Source of the DNA: Zopfochytrium polystomum
Lineage: Eukaryota; Chytridiomycota; Chytridiomycetes; Chytridiales; Chytridiaceae
Assembly (NCBI GenBank): GCA_025765615.1
Contig: JAIVFJ010000062.1
Location: forward strand, 62,001 to 126,000
Reading direction: 5' to 3'
Length of the DNA: 64,000 nt
Made by a program: the position numbers and the translations under genes. Positions 55,024 through 64,000 of this stretch are shown in pieces (position 1 is the stretch's first letter; the number at the start of each line of letters is the position of its first letter). Below the pieces are notes generated by a model that was not told where the DNA came from, did not search any database, and saw only the letters and a program-made list of their open reading frames with translations.

Positions 55024-55057
<34 letters not shown>

Positions 55058-56621
55058 AGAAGAAAACGAAAAAGGAAGTGAAGCCATGTGACAAAAGCCA
55101 GTTTGTCTTAATGTCAAATCAAATAAAAATAATAAAACCAGACAAACAGGGCAAAACCTCATTTATTGTGTTTTTAGGGCAAAGTGCAAGGTTATGCGGT
55201 CACCCTGCTACCTTGCTAGTGGGCTCGAATTCCCATTTGAGATCGCGGTGCCGTGCCCGTGGCCGAACGAGTCGCGGGAGAAAGACAGCAGGTGCTGCGG
55301 TGAGGAGGTTGGAAAAGATGCGGACGACGATAGCGTCGATGAGCGACGGAGTGTCCAAACAACATTGATCGTGCTCAACGCGATCGAGACTCGCCGTCCA
55401 GGACCTCTACAGAATCCACTAGCTGGGACTTCATGGAACTCCACCTGGATCAATAGCCGTCTGGTGCTTTGCTGCAGGCGCGACGCTTGATGGGTTGTCC
55501 TGTAATTGTATTGTGGGTGGTGGCGATGGGAAAGACGCAGCGTCGGTTCACTCCAAATCGCGATCGCAGGCACACCGGGCGATCGATTACTCTGGCGACG
55601 TAGGCAGATAAAGAAGAAAAAAAAATATAGGAGGGGTGGCCTGGTAAGGCTGGCTGGGTGGGACTGTCGTTGTACGGCGCATCCCACCTTTGCGTCACGC
55701 CAGGTCCCTCCGTAATGGTGGTGGACGCTCCAATCTTACATTTAAATACCTGGTAAAGCGCACCATGGCAGGAGGGTCGCAGGTTCATCCGCAGTCGTCG
55801 GAGTTTCAACACAAAAACAAGCGCTTATACTGATTTAGTACCACGACTCTGCGTTCAACGAAGTCCTTCAGAGCAAGTATTCCCACAACCCGAAATCATC
55901 GCGTGGCTTTGGGCGAGCGACGACCGCGTCCAATCCCCTTGTCTGTCGCCTTTCATGGGTATACCGCCCGCCTTCCGCTCTTCCAGGTATCCAACCGCCG
56001 CACGGCTGTAAAGGTAGTCACTGTATTCGATTGTGTAGGCCGTGCACAACGGCCATCTCACCCCGCCGACTTCATCGGGCTTCGGTAGTACTGAAGCTCC
56101 GAATACAGAAGACGAAGAAGGAGACCCCCGTCTCGTCAAGGCAGCTCGCTTCCCTCGCAGCCCACATAATATTTAAAAAGGAAATCGGTCCTAAGAAACT
56201 GTTCTCCATAGGGCCTTGCAAAAAAACCCTTTCACCTCAAATCTCGTTGCCGTCAGGGCAATCACGCCCTTTCTCTCCTAGCGATCTCGCCACCGAGCGC
56301 ACAGCGCACCGAGACCGCATTGAAAAAGAATCCAATTGATCTCCTTCGTGGGTGTGAGTCCTCGCCGCAATGAGCGGGTCGGGCAGAAGAGCGCGGCAGC
56401 GACCCAATTTCTTGGGGAGTCGCGTTTTTATTTTTATTTTTTTTTTCTTGGCGTTGAGCTCGATATGCCCTTCGCGTCCGGCTGAGCTTGCTTCGTGTGA
56501 GTGCTCTCGTCAAGCAGGCGCGATCGTCGTCGGTCTTTGGATTTGTTGTTTGACTTTTTCTCTCTTGAGTTTTCTCTGACAAGTCGTCCTTTCAGAACGA
56601 GAACAACACAGAAGCGCAAGC
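54386..56621. other. 2.2-kb spacer between inverted WW-repeat genes
   Basis: Head-to-head spacer between the two paralogues. It holds A-rich runs at 54703-54720 (18 A) and 55024-55055 (32 A). Several open frames occur (55194-55490, 55450-55812, 55855-56139), but none is recognised. Confidence 0.5.
55024..55055. repeat. A32 homopolymer
   Basis: Uninterrupted run of 32 A. Confidence 0.95.
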
Positions 56622-57704
56622 ATGAATTCCCACACTTCGGTAGGAGGAATGCACAAATCATTCTACGCCAGCCGCAACGGGGATGAGCGCGCGCGAGGAG
56701 GAGTCGCTGCGGCTGTCAGAGACGCGGTGAAAAGTTCAAAGCCCCCGCAACAGATGACCCTGTTGCACGTCGCACCTACGAAGCCTCTGCCGACCCTCCC
56801 TCCTGACATTGCGATCGAAATCTGCGAGTTCGTCCCATCGCCGCGCGATCGCTTCGTGCTCGCATCGCTCCTTCGTCTTCCCGCGATCCAAGCCGAGGCC
56901 CTGCTGCGCCGCCAAAAAGACGGCCTGCTCGACTGCTGCCGCGATACGGCCATCCTCGATCGCTTCCTTCGCCACCTTCCCCGCGATCTGCTCCACACCG
57001 CGTACACGTTCGACGCCATCGACTATGAGCCTTCAGTGGAGGTCCTGCAGTGGTGGATGGACAGCGGGCTGGAGCTAAGGTACACAGAGCGCGCGATCGC
57101 CCAGGCTTGCGAGCGGGGACGGATCTACGTGTTGCAATGGTGGAAAGACAGCGGACTTGCTCTCAAGTACGACGAATGGGCTGTACGAAACGCCTCAAAA
57201 TGTGGTCAGATCGACGTCTTGCAGTGGTGGAAAGACAGCGGACTCCAAATGAAGTACGGCAAGGAAGCGATAAATTCAGCCAGCGAGAGCGGCCATTTGC
57301 AAATGTTGCAGTGGTGGAGAGACAGCGGGCTACCCGTCCTATATGACGCTAGAGCAGTGGACTGGGCATCTGAGGCCGGATTAACCAACGTGCTGCAGTG
57401 GTGGAAGGATAGTGGACTGGAGTTCATGTACACTCAGGACGCAATGAAGGGAGCAAGCTATCGCGGACAGACCGAGACATTGCAATGGTGGAAAGAGAGC
57501 GGCTTTGAACTCAAGAACATGAATGGCTCCGTTCAGTCTGCTGCCTGGTCCGGTTCCATACAGAGTCTACGGTGGTGGAATGAAAGTGGGCTGCCGATTG
57601 ACTGGAGTGAAGTTGATTTCCGGACTGTTACGGATGTCAGTATCCTTGAGTGGTGGGAAGCGTTAGGTTCAACAGGACCCTCGCGCAGCGGCACAAAAAG
57701 CTGA
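56622..57704 (+). CDS. F-box-like protein with WW-type ankyrin-like repeats
   Basis: Single exon, 360 residues. Residues about 56-80 (L-P-P-D-I-A-I-E-I-C-E-F-V-P-S) form an F-box-like helix pair. From about residue 138 at least seven units of roughly 31 residues follow, each starting V-L-Q-W-W-K-D-S-G-L and continuing with an aromatic Y, then A-x-x-x-A-S-x-x-G. The last two units are degenerate (L-R-W-W-N-E-S-G-L and L-E-W-W-E-A). This repeat is a chytrid variant of the ankyrin fold, probably protein-binding. No signal peptide. The function is unknown; substrate receptor of an SCF complex is one guess. A damaged copy sits in inverted orientation 2.2 kb upstream. Confidence 0.75.
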   Translation: MNSHTSVGGMHKSFYASRNGDERARGGVAAAVRDAVKSSKPPQQMTLLHVAPTKPLPTLPPDIAIEICEFVPSPRDRFVLASLLRLPAIQAEALLRRQKDGLLDCCRDTAILDRFLRHLPRDLLHTAYTFDAIDYEPSVEVLQWWMDSGLELRYTERAIAQACERGRIYVLQWWKDSGLALKYDEWAVRNASKCGQIDVLQWWKDSGLQMKYGKEAINSASESGHLQMLQWWRDSGLPVLYDARAVDWASEAGLTNVLQWWKDSGLEFMYTQDAMKGASYRGQTETLQWWKESGFELKNMNGSVQSAAWSGSIQSLRWWNESGLPIDWSEVDFRTVTDVSILEWWEALGSTGPSRSGTKS

Positions 57705-58312
57705 CAGGATTGTTTCGGCCAAGTGGACGAAGGTGCTAATTGGCGAGGAGGTTTGCCACAAGACTTTGTGCGCAATTATTCTGCCAATATGTTTTCTTCA
57801 TCGAGTCAGTGCTCTGCGCAAGGAAGGAAGGCTCTCGCGAGAACTATTTACCAGAATCGAAAGCAAAGAGGGAGTCCCAAATGGTAGGTTAGTGCCCACA
57901 AGCCCACAGTGGCGATGGAAGCTTCAAGGGTGACCTTGCTCCAACGAACCCACAATGCGCATGCAACGATGCGCCTGTCAGAATACAAGCTTGGGCTCCC
58001 ACCGCTTGTTTGTTGTGATGGACCCGAATGTGGGTTGCTAGCTTGCCGCATTGACATTGTTGCCAGAAGTAGTAGCAGCAGCGGCCGTCGTATTCTCTGC
58101 GCGCCACGCCACTAGCGACTCTACAGCCGACACCAGTGCGCGTCTTGATACGCCGACTTCTCTAGAGTGAAGGTTAATCTTCTAATTGTTGTTCTCAACG
58201 AGTTATCCAGAAAGATTCCTCATGCATTTCTCCCCAGCATAACACGACAGAGTCTTCGCGGAACAGCCACGAACGTCAAGATGGAGCGATTCCTGGTGAC
58301 TCTACAGCCACT
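57705..58312. other. Intergenic region, no gene seen
   Basis: 3' flank of the WW-repeat gene and the uncertain left side of the Copia relic. No LTR of the Copia element was recognised here. Confidence 0.45.
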
Positions 58313-59779
58313 GTGTTGAGAAGAAATAATGCACAAGCCCCTTGTTTTGCCAATTTCCTTCGCTTCTTCTTTTCGTCTGAGCTTCCCCCTGCCATCAACC
58401 GGCTCGTTGAGGGACAAGCCTTTCTTCGCAACTCTGGTCAGCCTCTCCCTGACTACGTCGTGGGTGAACTTCTCCTTGGCTGCCTCCCGAAGCTTCCTGC
58501 CTGGGAAAGCTTCAAGGACCTCTATTACGGATTAGGCAAGAAAAGCGACGAGCTCATTCAGGCGAAGATTGCCCTGGGAACCCTAAATCCCTCTGCCGCC
58601 ACCAGCTCCACTTCTCGTCTCTGCACCACTTGCCAGAGGGCAGGCTGCACTTGATCCATGCCCACTCATGACGTTACCCAATGTTGGGGATTGTGTGCCA
58701 AGTGTGGTGCAGTTCCACTCCCCCTCTTGGCCATGCAAGTCTCGTTCTTATGCCACAGAGAGTGTTCGTCTTGCGGTGTCTGGTGTGACTTTGGTTGACT
58801 CTGTTGATTCTCTTCAATACACTAAATCAAACGGCGTATTGTCCGTTGGCTTGCTCGTGCCTGGTCATGGTGTACATTTTCTTCTCTCTTGGCGAATTTA
58901 TCCTATCTGACGACTGTCGCTGTGGTTACCCCTGCCCTCCCTGCCGTGCAATTATTCGCCAACTCGGACAACAGAAATCACGTCCTTCCATCTTCGCTGA
59001 CTCAGTCCTCTGGCTGACGTGGTGGTGGACTCTCCTCTGCCAGGCTCCTCTCATTCGCTGTTGGTTTTCTCCTCCTTGCGCCGGGTCTGCCCTGGGATTT
59101 CTGTTGGCCCTTCCATCTTCTGGCTGCGCTTCTTACTTCTAGTTGACTCTGGTTGCACACAACATCTCGTCAGCTCCCGTCCATGCTTCTTGACCCCAAG
59201 CCATCGACGCTTCAGCTTGATCAAGCAGACAGCTCCCCGCTGTGCTGCACCCTTCGAGGACGCCTCACTTTCCGCCTTCGTCTCTCACCACCGTTGGTGG
59301 ATGAGCTGCAAGCTCTTTTTCTCCAACGAGTTGCCTTCGGCCCTACTTCCACTCCGCCTTCCCATCCCGGTTCCATGACCTCACCTCTCTTGCTTGACAA
59401 CAACGATTCTCTTCCTCCCCGCCTCCTGCTCCCTCCACGCCTCCCATGTCTCTCGTTCCTACTCCGCCCCAACCTGCCCTAGCCATGCCATCCTCAGTCT
59501 CCCCTAACTCCATCCTCATTCCCACCGAAGCTACCAATCCATTCCTCGACCCGCTCACCCTGCCACCTTCCTCCTACTCCCTTCCGAATCCCCTTTTCTC
59601 CCAACTTCCCTCTCGCTGGGTATTTCGCATCAAGCCAGATGCCAATGGTAACCCTCTCCGCTTTAAATCGCGCTTTGTCGCCAAAGGCTTCACTCAGATT
59701 GCAGGAGTCCTTGATGACACGTATGCCCCAACCGCCAAGCTCTCCAGTGTCCGCACAGTTCTTGCTCTTGCTGCCCAAG
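58313..59779 (+). mobile_element. Ty1/Copia retrotransposon relic, interrupted
   Basis: Decayed Copia element in several frames. Gag-like segment at 58313-58654 (L-P-D-Y-V-V-G-E-L-L-L). A zinc-knuckle remnant C-x2-C starts at about 58620 and is followed by an in-frame stop. The protease signature D-S-G-C-T-Q-H-L lies near 59143. The start of a Copia reverse transcriptase (R-W-V-F-R-I-K, then K-S-R-F-V-A-K-G-F-T-Q, then Y-A-P-T-A-K-L-S-S) is at about 59610-59770. The integrase is missing between protease and RT. The element ends abruptly in L-A-L-A-A-Q, where the Gypsy LTR begins at 59780. Its remaining RT should resume beyond the window. Confidence 0.75.
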
Positions 59780-60132
59780 TGTTATGAATCACCCTCTGGA
59801 AACCTCTGGAACCTTCTAGAACATTCCTTCATGGAACCTTCTGGAACCTTCTGGAACCTTCTAGAACATTCCTTCATGGAACCTTGTGGAACCTTCTGGA
59901 ACCTTCTTTGCTTTCCTGACTTGTCTTGTTGTCATTGGTATCATTGGTATCATTGTATTACTAATTGCTCTTTCTGGAACTTTCTTGGAGTCTTGACAAG
60001 GAACACTCTCAAAAGGTATAAAAGGGGGATGGGGGACCTGTCCCATCCCTCAAGTGAATTATTGTTTCCAATACAATCATCACTCCTCTCAGTTCCTTGT
60101 CTGCCTTGTCCTGTCCTGCCCTGTTCCTGACA
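59780..60132 (+). repeat. 5' LTR of Gypsy copy B
   Basis: TG...CA, 353 bp, matching 680-1047. Sequence diverges from copy A immediately after the terminal CA, which confirms the edge. Confidence 0.9.
59798..60024 (+). promoter_or_regulatory. LTR promoter with heat-shock-element array and TATA
   Basis: 59798-59907 is a 110-bp run of 22 in-register pentamers, mostly nGAAn/nTTCn. A perfect TTCnnGAAnnTTC trimer is at 59972-59984, and TATAAAAG at 60017-60024. The same layout as in copy A, so it is a fixed property of the family. Transcription would start shortly after 60040. Confidence 0.75.
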
Positions 60133-60173
60133 TCATAATTCACTTGGCCCCTCTCCCACTACTCTCTGCCATC

Positions 60174-61097
60174 ATGTCTGACCCAAACAACACCTTCCCT
60201 GATGCAACTGCCTTCCAAGCCTTGATGGACCAATTACAAGCCCTCTCAAGACAGACACACCAACTTCAAGAACAAGTCCTTCACCAGCAGCACCAGCTTC
60301 AACAACAACTTCACCAACAAGAACATCAAGCTCTTCCCCTGCCTCAAGCCAACCAAGCAAGAGAGCCCAAGGTTCCCAGCCCTGACAAGTTCACTGGGCT
60401 GGCCAAAGACCTTAGGAACTTCATGGCCACTGTGGAGAATGTCATCCTTCTCCAACCTTCAAGATTTCCCAGTGAGCAAGTCAAGGTTCTTTTCACAAGC
60501 ACCCTCCTGTCTGGTCAAGCTCAATCATGGTACAGATCTCTCCCAAGCACACCCACCACCCTGCAAGAGCTCTGGGAGGGGCTGGAAGCTACCTTTGGTG
60601 ACCCCTACGCATCTTGGACAGCAAGATCCAAGCTCAAGCATATCAAGCAAGGAAAGCAATCTTGTGTGGCCTACACCAACCAATTCAAGCAACTAGCCAG
60701 AGACTCTGGATACAATGATGCAGCTCTGATGGAGCTGTACCATGATGGTCTCCATGAGTCTATCCAAGACATGCTCTCCCAGTCTCTGCACATCCCTGAG
60801 ACCTTGGAAGAGTACATTCTCCTTGCCATCAAGATTGACAACAGACTCTACTCCAAGAGGCTGAAGCAAAGACAAGTAGGAACTACATCAAGACCTACCC
60901 CAGTTCCTCAAGCTCTTACAGTTCCTGAACCCATGCAAGTGGATGCAGTTGAGACACTTCCTAAGGGTCCTCTGAGCCAAGAGGAGAAAACAAGGAGGGC
61001 CCAGCAGGGACTGTGTTTTTACTGTGGCTCCAAGGAGCATGCTGTCAAGGACTGCCCAAGGAAGAAGCACCCAAACTCCCAGGTCCAGGCTCACTGA
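60174..61097 (+). CDS. Gypsy Gag polyprotein
   Basis: 307 residues from the ATG at 60174, 41 bases after the LTR. N-terminal Gln-rich coiled coil (L-Q-E-Q-V-L-H-Q-Q), then a retrotransposon gag domain with W-Y-R-S-L and F-G-D-P-Y-A-S-W-T-A-R-S-K-L. It ends with a CCHC zinc knuckle C-F-Y-C-G-S-K-E-H-A-V-K-D-C followed by basic residues. It packages element RNA. An earlier in-frame Met is part of the LTR and is unlikely to be used. Confidence 0.9.
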   Translation: MSDPNNTFPDATAFQALMDQLQALSRQTHQLQEQVLHQQHQLQQQLHQQEHQALPLPQANQAREPKVPSPDKFTGLAKDLRNFMATVENVILLQPSRFPSEQVKVLFTSTLLSGQAQSWYRSLPSTPTTLQELWEGLEATFGDPYASWTARSKLKHIKQGKQSCVAYTNQFKQLARDSGYNDAALMELYHDGLHESIQDMLSQSLHIPETLEEYILLAIKIDNRLYSKRLKQRQVGTTSRPTPVPQALTVPEPMQVDAVETLPKGPLSQEEKTRRAQQGLCFYCGSKEHAVKDCPRKKHPNSQVQAH

Positions 61098-64000
61098 GGG
61101 GCAATTCCCTGGACCCTCCTCCAAGCTGCCCCTGTTTCATCACCACCACCAGCACCACAAACACCTCAGATTCCAAGCCCCACCAACTCACCATGGATGT
61201 CAAGATTCAACTCTCACCCAAGTCAACCATCACAACCAAGGCCCTTATAGACTCTGGATCATCCTGCAACATCATTGATGCCACCCTTGCCAAGTCTTGT
61301 GCCATTCCTACGATCAAGAAATCCACACCCCTCAAGGTCCACTTTGCCAATCATGCTCTGTTCAAGGAAATCAGCCATGAAACCAAGCTAAACCTCCACA
61401 TCCAAGACTTTCCACCATCCATGGTCAATCTGGAAGTATTGGATCTTGGCTCACCCACATTCTCTGTCATCCTGGGATTACCATGGCTGCAAGCCCAGAA
61501 CCCTGCCATTGATTGGGTCACTGGTCAAGTCCAACCTCCACCAATCGGAACAGTCACCCAAAACTCAAGTCAAGCCCCCAAGTCTCATGCTCTCAAGCCC
61601 TTGATTCAAGATTCACAGCCAGCCAAGACTCAAGTTCCACAGTTCACAGTTCACAGTCAAGATTCAAGTAGAGCTCATAGAGCTCACAGTCATGGCCATG
61701 ACTCTTGTTCACAGAACCCACAGTCAAAGATTCAAGTACCACAGTTCACAGTCCACATTCAAGATTCAAGTTCCACAGCTCACAGTCTTTGCCAAGAACA
61801 GAACTCTCAGTCAAAGATTCAAGAATCACAGTTCCCAGTCAAGAATTCAAGCCCCACTGCTGAGGAGCACAACAACCTGGACCCATCAGACCTTTTGCTG
61901 GCATCCAAGCTACCAAAAGAATATCTCCCTTATGCTGATGTGTTTTCCAAGACCAAGGCAGACCTGCTACCAGCTCAGAGGCCTTATGACTGTGAAATCC
62001 CACTCAAGGATGAAACTTGCAGCCCACCTTTCAAGCCACTGTACCACCTCTCTCCACCAGAAGCCAAGGCCCTCCAAGAATACATTGAAGAAATGCTGAA
62101 CAAGGGATTCATCCAACCTTCCAAGTCACCAGCTGGAGCTCCCATCTTTTTTGTCAAGAAGAAGGATGGGGGACTGAGACCCTGTGTGGACTACAGAGAT
62201 CTCAATGAGATGACAGTCAAGAACCGCTATCCACTGCCTCTCATCTCTGAATTACTGGACAAACTGAGCCATGCAAGGATATTTTCCAAGATTGACCTCA
62301 GAGGTGCCTACAATTTGGTCAGAATTAAGCCCCAGGATCAATGGAAGACTGCCTTCAGATGCAAATACGGTCACTTTGAGTACTTGGTTATGCCCTTTGG
62401 ACTTACCAATGCTCCAGCTATTTTCCAAGGCATGATGAATGACATCTTCAGGGATATTCTGGACCTTTTTGTCATTGTCTACCTGGATGATATCCTGGTA
62501 TTTTCATCTGACACTGCAAGCCATATGGGACATGTCAAGACTGTCTTGGAGAGACTCAGACAGCATCACCTCTATGCAAAGCTGGAGAAGTGTGAATTCC
62601 ACAAGACCTCCATTGAGTTTTTGGGGTTCATTGTGTCTGACAAAGGGATCTCCATGGCACCAGACAAGATCCAAACTATTCTTGAATGGAAGGCTCCAAA
62701 TTCCATCAAGGATGTTCAAAGCTTCCTTGGATTTTGCAACTTCTACAGAACCTTCATTGCCAACTATTCTGCCATAGCCAAGCCTCTCACTGATCTCACC
62801 AAGAAGACCACCAAGTTTGAATGGACCCCAGCAGCAGAGCAAGCCTGGCTAGCTCTTAAGACGGCAACCACAAGTGCACCACTCCTTAAGCATGTGGATC
62901 CCTTGCTTCCCTTCACCTTGGAAACTGATGCCTCAGACTATGCCCTTGGCGCTGTTCTGTCCCAGCCAAGCTCTCAGGACCCCTCTGCTCCTCTGCATCC
63001 AGTGGCATATTACTCCAGGAAGCTGAACAGTGCTGAGTGTAACTACACAGTCCATGACAAGGAGTTGCTTGCAATTGTGGAAGCATTCAAATTCTGGAGA
63101 CACTACTTGGCTGGTTCTAAAGGCATCTCTGTCTATTCTGATCACAAGAACCTCACCTTCTTCAGGGCAAGGAGGTTGCTCAAGCAGAGGCATGCCAGGT
63201 GGGCTGAACTGCTCTCTGAGTATGACTTTAAGCTGTGCTATTCTCCTGGCCACCTTAACACTGTGGCTGATGCCCTGTCAAGAAGAACAGACCTTGCACC
63301 TGAAGGGGGAGATGGTTTCACCCCACCATCCAAGACACACCTTTCATTGCTTCCTGACAGTGTGTGGGCCCATGCTATTTCCAAGGACCCCAAGCCTCAC
63401 AAGATTCAAATCAGCCAAGAAGAGGAAAAACTTGAGATACTCAAGACAAGGCATGATGCAGCAACAGCTGGACACCCAGGAGAGCACAAGACCTATGAGC
63501 TTGTTTCCAGAGACTTCTACTGGCCAGGCATGAGGAAGTACATCAAGAACTATGTCAGCAGCTGTGAAACCTGTCAAAGAAACAAGTCCAGCAGACACAA
63601 GCCCTATGGACTTCTGGAGCCCCTCCCAATTGCCATCAGCCCTTGGTCATCAATATCCATGGACTTCATTGTGAAACTGCCCCCATCCCATGGATTTGAC
63701 TCTATCCTTGTTGTCATCTGCAGAAGGACAAAGTTGGCCCATTTCATCCCCTGCACTGAGAATATAGATGCACAAGGAACAGCAGACCTGTTTTTGCAGC
63801 ACATATTCAGGCTCCATGGGCTGCCTCAGTCAATCGTCAGTGACAGAGGACCACAGTTCAGATCTCAATTTTGGAAAGCACTCACAGCAGCCCTTGGAAT
63901 CAAGTCTCAACTGTCAACTGCTTATCACCCTCAGACTGATGGACAAACAGAAAGAACAAACCAGACTCTGGAGCAGTATTTGAGGTGCTATGTCAGCTAT
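60965..64000 (+). CDS. Gypsy Pol polyprotein (protease, RT, RNase H, integrase), partial
   Basis: Open without a stop from 60965 to the window end, in the -1 frame relative to gag with a 133-nt overlap; the first ATG in this frame is 61193. Order: aspartic protease I-D-S-G-S-S near 61250; Gln/Ser-rich linker with repeated Q-D-S-S-like units (about 61560-61850); RT with K-D-G-G-L-R-P-C-V-D-Y-R and Y-L-D-D at about 62480; RNase H ending V-A-D-A-L-S-R near 63275; integrase with H-P-G ... H and C-x2-C zinc site (63470-63590), then D-F-I, S-D-R-G and Q-T-E as the D,D,E residues. All catalytic motifs are intact. Pol is probably made by -1 frameshift from Gag. Confidence 0.92.

Larger units (their letters stand above)
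59780..64000 (+). mobile_element. Ty3/Gypsy retrotransposon, 5' part (copy B)
   Basis: Starts with a complete 353-bp LTR and continues with intact gag and pol to the window edge. Same family and orientation as copy A at 1-1047. It is inserted in the RT region of the Copia relic, after C-C-C-A-A-G. Open gag and pol suggest it is young and possibly active. A primer-binding site is not obvious in the 41 bases between LTR and gag; self-priming is possible. Confidence 0.92.

Noticed and set aside
1..64000. Composite mobile unit bounded by the two Gypsy copies
   Set aside because: The copies are in direct orientation but are independent insertions: copy B sits inside a Copia relic and copy A does not. 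Housekeeping genes lie between them.

Overview
This window looks like nuclear DNA of a zoosporic (chytrid-type) fungus. Host genes are GC-rich and split by short GT-AG introns of about 45-130 nt. They include genes kept by flagellated lineages (a dynein-2 intermediate chain of WDR34 type, FAM72) and ion channels uncommon in Dikarya (Hv1 proton channel, MscL, a pentameric ligand-gated channel). Several F-box and ankyrin-like genes carry the WW-x-x-SGL type of repeat that I associate with chytrid genomes. The species cannot be named from the sequence alone.

Layout. 1-1047: 3' end of a Ty3/Gypsy retrotransposon with its LTR. 1.8-7.0 kb, minus strand: Hv1 channel and a GPI-anchored GH16 glucanase. 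7.5-9.5 kb: two related F-box-like relics beside a Dbf2-type kinase that stops in its activation segment. 11.1-15.5 kb: Rqc2/NEMF. 15.7-19.0 kb: two tandem G-alpha genes with conserved introns. 19.8-24.8 kb: intact MscL, a LigB/DODA dioxygenase, ankyrin relics, and a second MscL copy that lost its first membrane helix. 25.6-31.2 kb: F-box/ankyrin gene divergent from WDR34, then FAM72 with a 7-nt exon. 32-38 kb, minus: Reb1/TTF-I-like Myb protein, chromodomain protein, dual-specificity phosphatase. 38.4-42.8 kb: pentameric channel, a divergent Rho GTPase with a 16-nt exon, a TMEM53-like hydrolase. 43.9-49.8 kb: Plavaka/CACTA-type transposase followed by an intact 8-exon gene of no recognised family. 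50.8-52.0 kb: aspartate-semialdehyde dehydrogenase. 53.7-57.7 kb: inverted pair of WW-repeat proteins. 58.3-59.8 kb: Copia relic split by a second, full-looking copy of the first Gypsy family (59.78 kb to the end).

Themes. Signalling and membrane genes cluster here without an obvious pathway. The most striking regulatory signal is in the Gypsy LTRs: 110-120 bp of near-perfect heat-shock-element pentamers in register, plus a trimeric HSE just upstream of the TATA box, implying a heat-inducible element.

Caution. Several conserved genes (Rqc2, WDR34, FAM72, the Reb1-like gene, the TMEM53-like gene, the minus-strand WW-repeat gene) need one-base corrections to keep their family alignment. This suggests residual assembly indels, although real decay is possible. 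All exon boundaries were read by eye from splice signals and family conservation, without transcripts.
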